From Byssothecium circinans (lineage: Eukaryota > Ascomycota > Dothideomycetes > Pleosporales > Massarinaceae): a DNA stretch of 64,000 bases. Positions 36,454 to 48,020 of this stretch are shown here, piece by piece. Position 1 is the first letter of the stretch, and every line of letters starts with the position of its first letter. Under the pieces are notes generated by a model. The model had not been told where the DNA came from and made no database searches. It saw only the letters and a program-made list of their open reading frames with translations. The position numbers and the translations under genes were made by a program. The stretch covers positions 907,017 to 971,016 of the forward strand of contig ML976991.1 of NCBI GenBank assembly GCA_010015675.1. The letters are read 5' to 3'.

Positions 36454-38367
36454 CTACCGGAGCTTGCCGTGTTCTTTTGCTTCTTTGACTTGTTCGAAGA
36501 CCTGTGAAAGGTTAGCTTGATTCTATTACATATAGTGTAGTCAATCTAACCTTTAGCATCTTTCTACGTGCACCCAAAGCGTTGACACCGCGCTTGTCTA
36601 GACCTTCGTCATCAAGCTCGATCAACTCCTGCCATTTCAGGTCTTTGAGGTTGTCGGTGTACTTGTGCAGACGCAGACTTCTAAGCCAGCTGGGAATGTC
36701 GCTGAGAAGTCCAGGGTCGGTAGGGTCCTCCGGGGGCTTCGAGCTACCGCGACGACCACGAGGCGACCTTCCGCGGTTAATGTCCTCGCCGTTGTAGCCA
36801 TGGCCGTCACCACCCATCCCAATGCCAAATTGACTGAGGTTCAATCCAGCCAAGCTGTTGTTGACGAGGGGCGACGTGCCATAATCAGCACTCAAGAAAC
36901 CGTTGTTTTGCGGTGATGCAAAGTTCATGGCGCCCAAACCCTGACCTTGCATGGCGATACCCGGCGAGTTGGGACGCGAGCGACGGCCCTGCATAGCGGC
37001 GAGCTGTTGCGCTTGGAGCGCGGCTGCCTGCTGTGGAGTAAGCAACTGGCCCAACTCGTTCGTCATGACCAAGTTATTGTTTCCAAATCCTGGAGGGAGA
37101 CCAGGAGAAAGAGGGGCATTTCCCCCGTCAGTCGACCTAGCACGGCGGTATTTGCGAACATCATCGAGCTGGATTCGGTTGTTGACGGTGGAAAGAGCAG
37201 CGAGCTTCATAGCAGTGGCGTTGGCGACCATGTCGGCCTGAGTTTGACTCTGCTGGAAGTTGCCGACCATCGGAGTGCTCAGTTGAGACGCCCAGCTTCC
37301 GCCAGGGGCATAGGATGGTGAGAGCATGGGCATGTTCCCATCTTGGTTCGGCGCACTCAAGGTCGTAGTCTGCACATTTCCACCCTCAGCGGACAAGGGC
37401 AGACGCGGAGAGCGAAGACCAGCAGATGGGGGAGGCTGAGAGAACTGGCCCATGGGCTGGTGCTGCTGACCAGACGACTTGGGGCGGCTTGCAGACTGCG
37501 ATCCATCGCCCCACGGCGAGGCGGGGACCTGGTTCTCCTTCTTTTCGTCCAAGCCACCGAGTGAGGGGGCGGCGAGGGAGCTGCGATCGCCAACGATGCT
37601 GTTGCGGGTCGAGGGAGGCATGCCGGTGATGTCGGTGAACTCTGCCTTTTGCTTGGCGATAGCCGCGGCGGCGTCGGGGAACATGCGGCTGATGGTGGTG
37701 GAGTCGAGGCCGGAGTTGCGCTTTGCTCCGGGGGATGGCGGGGGACGGCCGGTAGGACCCATGGAGTGACGGTTCTCGCCGGTGCTGAGTTTGCTCATGG
37801 CGTCGCTCAGTTTCTGTGTCATTGGATCTGGATGTGTAAGTCACTGAGAGCGGGTTGCGGGTTGTGCTGCTCACCCTTCTCGCCGAAGTTGGCGGGAGAC
37901 AGAACACCAGACATGGGCAGGTTCTTCGACATCTGCTGGAGCACCTGGATGAAGAACCTGATCTGCACCTGCGTCGTCTGCTGGAGCAGCGCATACAGGG
38001 CGGCTGTCCGCTCGGCCTCGCTGAGCACGCGGAACCACTGCTCGATGGCGCTCAACTCGTCCTTGAAATCTTGGTCGAGGGTGGCCGTGGCCATCTCCTC
38101 CAGTGTAGTCTCATATTGGTCGATGTCGGCGAGCCACTGCTGAGCGGCACGCTCCATCTCGTCCGGATTCCCCGAGTTCGTGTTGGTGCGTCCAAAGTAG
38201 ATCTCGGACGCCGGACGCATGCCACGGTTGGAGAGCGGCGAGGTGAAGCCGCCCATGTCGGCGGAGGCTCGCAGGTGATGGCCGGCGCCGATGGAGCGCG
38301 AATTGGGCGGGCGCAGCGAGGAAGACCCTTCCGGGGTGCTGTTCCGGTTCGCGGCGATGTTGCTCAT
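36454..38367 (-). CDS. VTS1: Vts1/Smaug SAM-domain RNA-binding regulator
   Basis: Post-transcriptional regulator that binds Smaug-recognition stem-loops through its SAM domain and recruits the Ccr4-Not deadenylase. Exons 38367-37875, 37827-36551 and 36501-36454 give 605 residues; the last exon encodes only 15 ([15 protein letters not shown]). An N-terminal helical domain (~residues 65-160: [20 protein letters not shown].. and [14 protein letters not shown]) is followed by ~370 residues of Pro/Ser/Gln-rich disordered sequence. The SAM domain (~540-600) has [29 protein letters not shown] and [14 protein letters not shown]. The RG-rich [12 protein letters not shown] patch lies just before it. 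All are hallmarks of the Vts1 family. Its 5' flank (38660-38790) is polypurine on the plus strand. Confidence 0.95.
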
Positions 38368-39500
38368 GGCTATGGCTCGTTCTGGTGCTGCGGCGCTGTG
38401 CTTTCGTCGGGAGTATTCTATGCCGCAGATTAGCTAGTGTCTCAGGTGCTCGGGGCGAAGGCACAGCGGCTTGCGCACAGTAAATTGGATAATACGCAGG
38501 TCTTTTTCTAATTGCGTGGAATCGAGTCCTGCAGTCCCGCTGACCAGCTCGAACGCGGGGGGTTCAGGAGACAGAGGCGCGGACGGCTGATGTAGGCAGA
38601 AAGATGCTGGTCGGCTCGGGCGATGGAGCTCGAGATGGACACTACACGATAGGAAGACACGTATCAATACCAAGTACAAGAAGAAAGGAAGGACAGGCAG
38701 GAGGAAGAAAAGGAGGACGGAGGCTCGCGAACAGACGGGAGGGAGGTGAAGAGGAGAGGAAGGGAAAAGGCAAAGGTGACTTGGAAGTAGCACCGGTATC
38801 GAAAGATGTCCCGAACGTTGGTTGGCTGGTTGTTCGGATTCAATCGCGCCTTGGGCCGTGCGCTAGTGCCAAGTGCGCTTTGGTGACGGTGGCTGCGGCG
38901 ATATTCTTCAACGCTCCTAGCCGCTCGTGCTTAGCTCCTCAGAGCCTCTTACAAACGTCGAGTGCGCCGAGCGTTCTTGAAGAGGCTTGCAATAATGTCA
39001 CACACAAACGCGTGAATGATGTCGCCGTTTGTCGCTGCCAGGAATTGACACCTCAGACGTTTCGCTTCACTCAGCCCGCAGTCCGACTACTAACGAGTCC
39101 GCCATCCTTCACATCCTCATCGTTTCTACAAACCATTCGACATGCACACTTCTTGGTGGATCAATCGAGCCATCATGGAAAGCACATTCGGATCAGTCTC
39201 TCCCTGACGCACTCTGATGCTGTGGGCATCTATTCGTGGCTACATCCGAAGCAGTACGCGTTGTAACGCATAAAGACCACTCCGGAATGATCTTATCGGT
39301 TTCTCCGCTGTTTGACTTCTGCTTGCTCTCCGCATCCCGAAGTTTTGAGCCAGTGTTTCTATTATCTAAAAGGCCTGAGGCATGAAGCCCGGTAACCCCG
39401 GTCTTTAAGTCTCGAGGGTTCTCGGCTTTACTGCTGTTCGGAATGAACGCAATTTCTCGCTTGCTGAAGCAAAGTATCTACATATAGGCTTTGCAATAGA
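38368..39500. other. Intergenic, VTS1 promoter to COG5 3' end
   Basis: No gene supported. Contains the long purine-rich (plus strand) tract at ~38660-38790 upstream of VTS1 and unremarkable sequence after it. Confidence 0.5.
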
Positions 39501-40862
39501 CTACCGAATCTGCCCTACAATTGCCCCAACCATGACGGCTGCCTCGCGTTCCCAGTTCCCCGTGGCAAACGTCCGGCCCTGGCTCGAACTCGCCCCCGGT
39601 AGCTGAGAACCTCGATTGACGCACTCCCTCACAGCATCACGCACCTTGTCCTTGTTCGATCGAAGGGTCCTTGCAGAAACCCCACCGCGATGCATAATGT
39701 CTTGAACCCTGGGAGCCATGTTCGATGCAAACGTCCTCCAAAAGTACGACGGCAGCGACGAAGTGTCCAGCGCATGAAGGAGCGGCTGCAGGAAGTTTGG
39801 CGTTGCTTTTTCGCCGGTGAAGGTGGCAGTCGTGGTGTTTAGTAGTGGGTGGGAGGGGGCTTTGGTCGTTTCTAGTAATGTTTCGAGCGCTACAATGTTC
39901 TGACAACGGGCCGAGATTTCGAGCAGTGTCCGATCCAGTGTAGGCAGTGTGGCTAGCGCCCGGGCAAGTGATGCGAGCGAGGACTTTAATTGTGTCTGTA
40001 GGTAGTCTTGGAGAGCGTTGAGCATCAACGTAGGCTGGAAGTTGTCGGCTGTTGTGATGGGGGATGTTGGTGTCAAAAGGTACAGGGTCTGCAATGCCGA
40101 TGTCGTTCTTGCTTTGGTATCTTCAGTCTGCGAGAATGTGGATGCTGATGCTGATGACTGCCCGGAGGATGTAAGTAGTGAAGACATGGAAAACTCCTTG
40201 ACCACCTGCTGTGCCCTTGATGAGATGCTCCTCTCTCCAGGTACTACTAACTCGTTCTTGAGCGTGTTGACTACGTTTACCTTGTCTAACCCTTCTCCCT
40301 CTTCTCCAGGTTTATTCGACAAGAACATTTGCCGCAATAACAGAATAGTATCTGCCGACCGCACCATGGCTCTGTGATCCTCCTTCTTTGCACTGCCTAC
40401 TCCTCCCAGCTCAGACATGCGGACCTCCAGCTGTCTCCCAAGGGTCAGGCAGCGGGCCACAGCTCTTCCAATCTTGACCGTTTGGACAAGCCTCTCGGCA
40501 GTCAAGCGAACTTGCTCAGCGACTTCATAGCGTTCAATGACCTCCTTCTCCAATGTCTTGTAGGATTCGGTCAAACTCGCGACCTGCCCTTCCACCTCCT
40601 TCAATATCTTCCCACTGGACTCGGCATGATGCCTTGTATGTTCTAGCAGCGGTAATGCAGACTTTGTGGTGAGGGTATCGATGTGTGTGTCGATCTCTTG
40701 GACGTCGAATAGTACGCGGGAGAGGGGTGTAGACAGGTCGAGCGGGGTGTCTGACGGGTTGTTGGTCGCAAGGACGAGCGTGTTTGCAAACGAAGTCGCG
40801 GAGAAGTCTGGATCAAGGAAAGCCTCATAGTCGATGTATGAAGGCTCTCCATCGTCTGTCAT
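39501..40862 (-). CDS. COG5: COG complex subunit 5
   Basis: Single-exon gene of 453 residues. Cog5 belongs to lobe B of the conserved oligomeric Golgi tethering complex, which captures retrograde vesicles at the Golgi. Family signals are the N-terminal YIDYEAFLDPDFSATSFANTLVLATN, the heptad-rich helical stretch that follows (IDTHIDTLTTK..., KEVEGQVASLTESYKTLEKEV, given in parts) and the C-terminal VQDIMHRGGVSARTLRSNKD region. The helical N-terminal part should form the coiled-coil that docks other COG subunits. Its start codon faces that of the ureidoglycolate lyase gene across 220 bp. Confidence 0.9.
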   Translation of the reverse strand: MTDDGEPSYIDYEAFLDPDFSATSFANTLVLATNNPSDTPLDLSTPLSRVLFDVQEIDTHIDTLTTKSALPLLEHTRHHAESSGKILKEVEGQVASLTESYKTLEKEVIERYEVAEQVRLTAERLVQTVKIGRAVARCLTLGRQLEVRMSELGGVGSAKKEDHRAMVRSADTILLLRQMFLSNKPGEEGEGLDKVNVVNTLKNELVVPGERSISSRAQQVVKEFSMSSLLTSSGQSSASASTFSQTEDTKARTTSALQTLYLLTPTSPITTADNFQPTLMLNALQDYLQTQLKSSLASLARALATLPTLDRTLLEISARCQNIVALETLLETTKAPSHPLLNTTTATFTGEKATPNFLQPLLHALDTSSLPSYFWRTFASNMAPRVQDIMHRGGVSARTLRSNKDKVRDAVRECVNRGSQLPGASSSQGRTFATGNWEREAAVMVGAIVGQIR

Positions 40863-41082
40863 GGTGGAGCGTTGACAATCTTAACTTTCTGTAGCGTGTC
40901 GTTCAACACGGGCTTAGGATGCGACGTAGTTCCTTATCGTTATCTTAGCGCCTCGGTTAGTCTGCCTTCACGAGCTTCAATGTTCAAGCTCCAAGCTCAC
41001 ATGCAACTCCCCGCTGCTCTCCAGATGTCCATTCCACGTATTCCTCCACACCTCTCACTCAATTGAATCTCCGCTCTCCAAA
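40863..41082. promoter_or_regulatory. Shared divergent promoter, COG5 and ureidoglycolate lyase
   Basis: The two start codons are only 220 bp apart, so the core promoters must share or abut in this interval. No specific binding site is claimed. Confidence 0.55.
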
Positions 41083-42030
41083 ATGTCTCCCTCAATGCCA
41101 TGTCCTTCTATCCGTATTCCTGTCGAACTGCTCACCCAATCCTCCTTCTCCCAATTCGGCACTGTAATCGAGAACCCCGCCCACTCTCCACTTCCACCCT
41201 CGCAACGCGGCCCACCTCCAGATGCCGTCTCCGCAAACCAGGGCTCCGCGCTTAAGATTCTCGATGTCACACATCCCTCCAATCTCTATTCTCTCGCGCC
41301 AAGCAAGAAGCCTGCCAAAGCCGTCATGAACATGTTCGTCTGCGCACCGAGATATCTGAGACCGCATGAGCCAAGCCAGAGTATGCCAAGTAGCTGGGGA
41401 GATTTGGACCTTGACGAAGACGATTATGGGAATTTAGACAGGGAGTTGTTTGATGTGCAGATCCTGGAGAGACATCCGTTTACGACGCAAACATTCATAC
41501 CAATGGGCTTGTCGGGAACGGAGAGGCATACGCAGTATCTTGTCATTGTCGCGCCGACATTACCAGCTTCTGCGTCGAAAAGGCATACAGGACGGCCACC
41601 GCCGTATCCGACGCCAGAGGTCAAGACGCAGAAGAGTATCACGGATATCTTTGCAAAGGCACGGCCATCACCGTTCACGAACGAAGCCGCGCCTCCACCA
41701 AGTCAGTTCTCGCGCTTACATCCTTCGGCGAGACCGAAAGGGCCGGGACTCCCGGATCTGAAGAACATTCGCGCTTTCATAGCGACAGGCAATCAGGGTG
41801 TTACGTATGGGGCAGGCACATGGCATGCGCCTATGGTTGTGATTGGAGCAAGACCGATTGATTTCGTGGTCAGTCAGTTTGCGAATGGTGTTGGCATTGA
41901 GGACTGTCAGGAGATTGAACTAGTGCCTGGCAAGAATGCGGACGAGGGTGTTGTGGTTATGGTGGACTCTGAGCCTTCGGGCAGAGTGCAGGTCAAGGCT
42001 GGCGTTGGATCTTTGAGATCGAAGTTGTAA
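41083..42030 (+). CDS. DAL3: Ureidoglycolate lyase
   Basis: Last enzyme of allantoin degradation, releasing urea and glyoxylate from ureidoglycolate. Single exon, 315 residues. The cupin-like fold is evident from FSQFGTVIENP near the N-terminus, LERHPFTTQTFIPMG, YLVIVAP, IRAFIATGNQGVTYGAGTWHAPMVVIG and the closing DFVVSQFANGVGIEDCQEIEL (in parts). The HAPM His and the LERHPFT..QTFIP residues form the metal/substrate site in the family. Length is greater than that of bacterial AllA (~160 residues) because of two insertions (~85-125 and ~165-225), as in other fungal members. Expected to respond to nitrogen limitation; no GATA-site analysis was made. Confidence 0.93.
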   Translation: MSPSMPCPSIRIPVELLTQSSFSQFGTVIENPAHSPLPPSQRGPPPDAVSANQGSALKILDVTHPSNLYSLAPSKKPAKAVMNMFVCAPRYLRPHEPSQSMPSSWGDLDLDEDDYGNLDRELFDVQILERHPFTTQTFIPMGLSGTERHTQYLVIVAPTLPASASKRHTGRPPPYPTPEVKTQKSITDIFAKARPSPFTNEAAPPPSQFSRLHPSARPKGPGLPDLKNIRAFIATGNQGVTYGAGTWHAPMVVIGARPIDFVVSQFANGVGIEDCQEIELVPGKNADEGVVVMVDSEPSGRVQVKAGVGSLRSKL

Positions 42031-42363
42031 AGTTTGATATGTGCTGCGGGGCTCGTAAATTTGCTTCTTGCTTGTCTTGCTTGACATGATTTTACTACTT
42101 AGGTACTAGAATATCGCAAGGACTTGTAACAAGTATAGTATTTTTAACCAACCCTACCAATTGACATGATCATGAACCATAAACGTCGAGCTTCTGAAGT
42201 CTATTGCTCGATTCTACACACATAAGCGCCGCCTCGAAATGACATCAGCATCCACCAACAAGCCCAATATCGGATCAGAAGGGAAATTGTCCATCATCTA
42301 ATCCCTAACTACCCATACCACAATGCCAACCTCCACCCCATCGTCCCCAGCATCCCCACCCAT
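42031..42363. other. Convergent 3' flanks
   Basis: Tail-to-tail spacer between the ureidoglycolate lyase and MOG1 genes. Nothing else seen. Confidence 0.5.
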
Positions 42364-43205
42364 CTACCCCCTAAAAAGCCCCCAATCCCTCACCTCCAAG
42401 CTCTCCAACACACGCTCCCTAACCCCGGCAGCGTCCCTCATCAACTGCGTCATCTCGCCCTCTTGCGCGGGCTTCTCGTACTCTCCCGCATAATGCGGGG
42501 CGTTGATCGTGATCAGGATGTCGGTGCCTTGCTCCTTTAGGCGCAGCAGGAGGAGGTGGATGGCGACGAAGTCCGGGGTTTTGCGGCCCGGGCGGTCGGT
42601 GGGACCGGGGGTCTGGATGAAGGAGAGTGTGAGGACGGGGGTGGTGCTGTGGTATTTGTTAGGGCGTGTTTTAGTGCGTCGGGGTGTTGTGAGAGATGCG
42701 AGAGAGAGGGGGGGGGGAGGGGGGTGCCAAGACCCCTTCCACCTCGCGACAGTGAATAGCCTTCCACATGACCTCCCCTCCCCATCTCCATCCAGTCCCT
42801 ATCTTCCAAAAATCAAAAACGAAAAAATCAAAATAAACTCACGGCATCTTCCCCACCACAGCCCTCCCCTGAGTCAACAAATCCGTACTATCCCCCGTGC
42901 CCTCGACAAGATCCGCGAAATGGTACTGCAGCGCTTCTTCATCCGTCGGCTTGTCGACGTATTCGAGTATCTCGACGATGGCGCCGCTGTAGCCGTTGGC
43001 GTCGAGGAAGACTTCTTGGTGATCGGGGACCTGGCGGATTTGGCTGCGGGCGCGTGCGGGTTAGCTATAGAGGTTATGTAGGGGGGAGGTGTGTAGGTGT
43101 ATTGTGGAGGTGGAGGGAGGAAGGTACGTACCTGGTGTCGCCGTATGCGGTGGGGAGGTCGACGGTGATTGCGCCGCCGAAGAGGGGGGTTTGTTTGAAA
43201 GACAT
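42364..43205 (-). CDS. MOG1: Mog1 Ran-GTPase nucleotide-release factor
   Basis: Small nuclear import factor that binds Ran/Gsp1 and promotes GTP release. Exons 43205-43132, 43043-42843 and 42646-42364 give 185 residues with consistent phases. Diagnostic sequences are the N-terminal TPLFGGAITVDLPTAYGD, SQIRQVPDHQEVFLDANGYS and YVDKPTDEEALQYHFADL. The C-terminal half holds ILITINAPHYAG. The second intron (196 nt) is long for this genome and carries a C-rich tract with a nine-C run on the coding strand, seen as GGGGGGGGG at ~42710. Function by orthology. Confidence 0.92.
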
Positions 43206-43779
43206 GTTTTTTGTTAGGGTTGCGTCGTTGGTGTTGTGAGGGGGGTTTGTGGAGGGAGGTGGTTGAGGTTGAAAGTGTGAGTGTTATCGGTGGTGCGGGA
43301 GCATTTTCATGGGGGGTATTTGTAGCTGGTTGTGACCTCGGGAGGGCTTGCTTTGGTGTTCATGTGTTTAGGTAGCGGTTAGGCAGGGGCAGGCAGCGAG
43401 CGAAGTGGCTGCCTAATTCACAGCGTAGGTTTATTTTTAAAAAAAATTGGAAAGACTTTAGAGATTTTGAAATTTGATTGAAGTCAGGTATGGTTTCTGT
43501 ATTTCTCAGCTAGGCTGATTGGGGTATCATTTGAACTTTTTTCGTGCCCGTCTATTGGTCGTGATGGTTTTGAACGCCGTGCAATGCAGGCAGATATAAG
43601 GCAGCCAGGCAGTAAAACATCCAGTCCTGAAAAAGTGTTGGAACGCTTGCCAGGTTTAAAGTTTGGAGAGCATTACCAGACTTTTCCGACATGACTATAC
43701 TGCTGCGCCTATTCGAGAAAACTCGGAAGCCGGCTTTGTCTTCATCGCATGCCAGTGTGCTGTAATCCGATCGCACTCC
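43206..43779. other. Intergenic, MOG1 promoter to BUD20 3' end
   Basis: No gene supported. Contains a T/A homopolymer cluster at ~43432-43446. The left part is the likely MOG1 promoter. Confidence 0.45.
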
Positions 43780-44218
43780 TCAATCCTCCACATCAAGCCT
43801 CCTCACACCTTCATCCACCTCCATGAGCTCCGTTGTCCTCGTCCCGTTGTCAGTCCTCAATCCCACGGCTGCCTCCGCCTCCTTTTGCGTGTATGGTTCG
43901 TCGCGGAGTGCCTTGACCCTGTATCAAACAAATCAGCATATTGCTCTCTCTCCTCCCCACTCTAGAATCTCAATGAAAAACCCACCTCCGCTTGTGCACT
44001 TTTCCCTTTTGATGCGCCCCAAAATTTGCCTCGCTCTCAAACCACTTCGCGCACTCCTTGCAGTACCATTGTCCCAGGCCAGGCAAGTCCTCGATCGCCT
44101 TTGACTCGGTGTGTTGGGCGAGGTGCTTTGCGTCATGCAGGTCGGCGTGGATTTGGTCGAGGTCGCGCGTATGACGGCGTGTCTTCTTCTTCGACTTGTC
44201 GCCACGGATGGCGGGCAT
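43780..44218 (-). CDS. BUD20: Bud20-type C2H2 zinc finger, 60S export factor
   Basis: Shuttling pre-60S assembly and export factor. Exons 44218-43986 and 43918-43780 give 123 residues. The basic N-terminus (KSKKKTRRHTRDLDQIHADL) is typical of Bud20/ZNF593. One C2H2 finger follows: C53, C56, H69 and H75 in WYCKECAKWFESEANFGAHQ and KVHKRR. The second exon encodes VKALRDEPYTQKEAEAAVGL and a short acidic end. Intron 67 nt, GT-AG, phase 2. The start at 44218 matches the family N-terminus; the in-frame upstream codons at 44251 look like leader. The gene diverges from aconitase. Confidence 0.93.
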
Positions 44219-44935
44219 GGTGAGCTGTTGTGACTGCTTTCCGTGGCCCACAGCTAGGTATCCTGGAGTTGATGCTTGTGAAATGCGTAATGTGGATGTA
44301 CGGCCGCGGATACGGAGCGGTAAATTCGGCTAGCGGAAGCAAGGTCTGGAGACGCCAAAAATTTTACGGGCGGCGGAGGCGATGACGGACCAGGTTAGGC
44401 TAGGAAGCAAAGTGAGAGTGTCTGCAGGTCACTTTTGAAGATGGCAATTGGTGAATGTGCAGTACAGTGCGGTGAGGCTATTCACGACTCTGTTTGCAAG
44501 TTCGTGCGGGTGTTATCTGCTGCCAATCATGCCCGCTGGAGGAAGCAGGAGGCGTTGCGGGGGTTGCGCTCAGCCGAACAGGCCGTGTGACGACATGCCA
44601 ATCGCTCTCGATACAGCTCTTCGCTCATGCATACATAATCCCTCCAAAGACGGTGCTGAGATGCAGCAAGTTAGGTTCATCTTCACTTGAAAACCCCTCT
44701 TTGACTGAAGTGAGGTATTTACCGCGAAGCACATGCAAGCCAACGGACCACGGGAACAAACCGCCGCCGCATAACAAGAACCTCGGTCTTCAAAAGAAAT
44801 CGCCTGTCCAATCACAACAAGCCAAAACCCGCTTAGTGAGCCAAGCTATCGGCCGCCAGCTTGCTTCTGACGTTCTTTTCCTCCTCTCTCCATCACTCTC
44901 TTCTCCACTCCATCCTCCCCATTCCAACCACCACC
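44219..44935. other. Divergent promoter region, BUD20 and aconitase
   Basis: Contains both promoters. C/T-rich DNA (about 44870-44930) lies just before the aconitase start. No other gene seen. Confidence 0.55.
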
Positions 44936-47900
44936 ATGCAGAAGTTTGCGCGGTTGGGCCGCCTCGGCCAGAGCCTTGTCCAGCGCAGGCAATTGGCTAC
45001 CGTCAGCGATGCGCCGCTCTCCAAGAAGGTCGAGATGACCAACTGGGAGAAGGGCCACTACATCAACTACCAGAAGATGAGCGAGAACCTGGGCATCGTG
45101 CGCAACCGATTGAACCGGCCGCTCACCTTCGCCGAGAAGATCCTCTACTCGCACTTGGACGACCCGCACCACCAGGACATTGAGCGCGGTAAGAGCTACC
45201 TGAAGCTGCGTCCGGACCGAGTAGCTTGCCAGGATGCCACTGCTCAGATGGCCATTCTGCAGTTCATGTCGGCCGGCCTACCCTCAGTGGCCACCCCGAC
45301 GACAGTCCACTGCGATCACTTGATCGAGGCCCAGGTCGGCGGAGAAAAGGATCTGGCTCGCGCTACCGACATCAACAAGGAGGTCTACGACTTCTTGTCC
45401 ACATCTTGTGCCAAGTACAACATCGGTTTCTGGAAGCCCGGCTCTGGTATCATCCATCAGATCGTCCTCGAGAACTACGCCTTCCCCGGAGCTCTGTTGA
45501 TCGGTACCGACTCGCACACTCCCAATGCGGGTGGACTGGGCATGTGTGCGATTGGTGTCGGAGGGTTAGTCTTTTCTTCTCCAAACGGAGCACACTCGCT
45601 GACATGGAGTTTCTAGTGCCGATGCCGTCGATGTCATGGCTGGCCTTCCCTGGGAACTAAAGGCTCCCAAGATCATTGGTGTCAAGCTCACTGGTGAGCT
45701 CTCTGGCTGGACTGCTCCCAAAGGTACGTATACCCTTGTTCGACCTTCCTAGGGTTGCTGTGGAGCTCCGATTGTCGTCCCGAGTCCGTGTTTCCCGAAA
45801 AAGCCCGCGCTACAAGAGCTCAAAATCGGCTCGATACTATGTGCACAGTTGTCAATCTTGTTAAGATGAGCTTAACGTAGAAGTGCACGCGGCTTTTTCA
45901 ACACGAAGGATGGCGGGGTGCTCGAGCTACTGTCAAAGACGAATTGAGCAGGTAGCTAACTAGAGTCCAGACATCATCCTCAAGGTTGCTGGTCTCCTTA
46001 CCGTCAAAGGAGGCACAGGCGCGATTGTTGAGTACTTGTAAGTACATTCTGGATGGAAGTTGTTACCCACACAGCTTCGTTCGAAGATCTGGTGTCGTTC
46101 AAGACGACGTCCACTAACACATGCTGACCTTTTACCTACCTAGTGGTCCTGGTACCGCGACTCTGTCGGCAACGGGTATGGGAACGATTTGCAACATGGG
46201 TATGAGCCTTTGAAGCGTAACGCTTTAGATACAGTCCTAACAATAATAGGGGCCGAGATCGGTGCCACAACCTCGCTGTTCCCCTTCAACGACCGCATGT
46301 ACGACTACCTCAAGGCCACCAGGCGTCAAGCCATTGGTGACTTTGCCCGCGAATACACCGCCGAGCTTCACGAGGATGAGGGTGCCGAATACGACCAGCT
46401 CATTGAGCTCAACCTCTCTGAGCTCGAGCCGCACATCAACGGTCCCTTCACCCCCGACCTTGCCACGCCCATCAGCAAGTTCAAGGAGGCCGTCAAGGCG
46501 AACAAGTGGCCGGAAGAGCTCAAGGTCGGCCTCATCGGCTCGTGCACGAACTCCTCTTATGAGGATATGACGCGTGCCGCCTCCATCGCCGAAGATGCCA
46601 TGGCCCACGGTGTCAAGGCTAAGTCTTTGTTCACTGTTACCCCGGGGTAAGTCATCTACTTTGCCAACTGTATGAGAGATATAGACTGACTTCCAATTGA
46701 TCGGAGCAAATACGCGCAACGGTACGCTACTCTTCTTTTCATTCCCAAAGCACTGCTGATTTTGCGATGTAGATTGAGCGCGACGGTCAGCTAAAGACTT
46801 TCGAAGAGTTCGGCGGCATGGTGCTTGCCAACGCCTGTGGTCCTTGCATTGGTGAGTACCCCCAGGAATCTGCAGTCCCGATATTCCCATCCATCGTATT
46901 GACACCTGAAGTACCTCAGGATGAGCAATACATGGTTCGGTTTAGCCTATTATGTCAAGCGTTTATACTAACGAGAACAGGTCAATGGGATCGCCGTGAC
47001 GTGAAGAAGGGCGAACCAAACTCCATCATTTCCTCGTACAACCGTAACTTCACTGGACGCAACGACGCCAACCCCGCTACCCACTCCTTTGTCACCTCTC
47101 CCGATCTCGTCGTCGCCATGACCATTGCTGGTACACTTAATTTTAATCCTTTGGAAGACAGTTTAACGGATAAGGATGGCAAGCAGTTCAAGCTCAAGCC
47201 TCCGACAGGTGTTGGTCTACCCTCCAAGGGCTACGACCCAGGACAGGACACCTACCAGGCTCCTCCTGAAGACCGTGCCTCCGTCAACGTCGCTGTCTCT
47301 CCTACCTCCGACCGCCTGCAGCTCCTTGAGCCCTTCAACGCTTGGGATGGAAAGGATGCCACAGACTTGCCCATCTTGATCAAAGCTCAGGGCAAGACCA
47401 CCACTGATCACATTTCCATGGCCGGTCCCTGGTTGAAGTACCGTGGCCATCTCGACAACATCTCCAACAACATGCTGATTGGTGCTATCAACGCTGAGAA
47501 CGGCGAGGCCAACAAGGTCAAGAACAACCTCACCGGTGGCTACGGCGCTGTCCCCGATGTTGCTCGTGAATACAAGAAGAACGGCATTCAGTGGGTTGTT
47601 ATTGGTGACTGGAACTACGGAGAGGGCTCTTCTCGTGAGCACGCTGCCTTGGAGCCTAGGCACTTGGGAGGTATTGCTATCATCACCCGATCATTCGCCC
47701 GTATTGTAAGTCTTTGCTCTTTTCCCCGACTGGACAACGAACATGCTGATTCTCCATAGCACGAGACCAACTTGAAGAAGCAGGGTATGCTGCCCTTGAC
47801 CTTCTCCCAACCCGAGGACTACGATAAGATCGGCCCCAATGACACTGTCGATATCCGTGCCACCGAGCTCGCCGTTGGCAAGCCCATCACCCTCGTTGTT

Positions 47901-48020
47901 CACCCTGCCGATGGTGGCAAGGATTTCGAGATCAAGCTTTCGCACACCTTCAACGAGGGCCAGATCGAGTGGTTCAAGAACGGAAGTGCACTTAACACCA
48001 TGGCAAAGCAGAGGAAATAA
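44936..48020 (+). CDS. ACO1: Mitochondrial aconitase
   Basis: Matrix [4Fe-4S] aconitate hydratase of the TCA cycle, 780 residues. Exons: 44936-45564, 45617-45723, 45971-46037, 46144-46199, 46250-46646, 46700-46721, 46773-46851, 46981-47705 and 47760-48020. The presequence is [20 protein letters not shown]. Cluster cysteines are C385 (GSCTNSS), C448 and C451 (NACGPCIG). Active-site segments include [34 protein letters not shown] and [12 protein letters not shown]. The model is forced by the protein: the intron 46647-46699 must join ..TVTPG to SEQIRATIERDG, which requires a 22-nt exon preceded by TTG rather than AG (a GT-TG intron). All other introns are GT-AG. Length and motifs match yeast Aco1 closely. 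Confidence 0.95.
46647..46699 (+). other. Non-canonical GT-TG intron in aconitase
   Basis: Begins GTAAGT, has a CTGAC branch-like element near 46686, and must end at ..CCAATTG to keep the conserved frame. The nearest AG acceptor (CGGAG, ending at 46705) gives an out-of-frame exon that meets a stop, and skipping the splice hits TAA immediately. It precedes a 22-nt exon. Confidence 0.7.

Noticed and set aside
42537..42809. Open frame inside the second MOG1 intron
   Set aside because: Lies in the 196-nt intron and interrupts a well-conserved Mog1 frame; composition is low-complexity.
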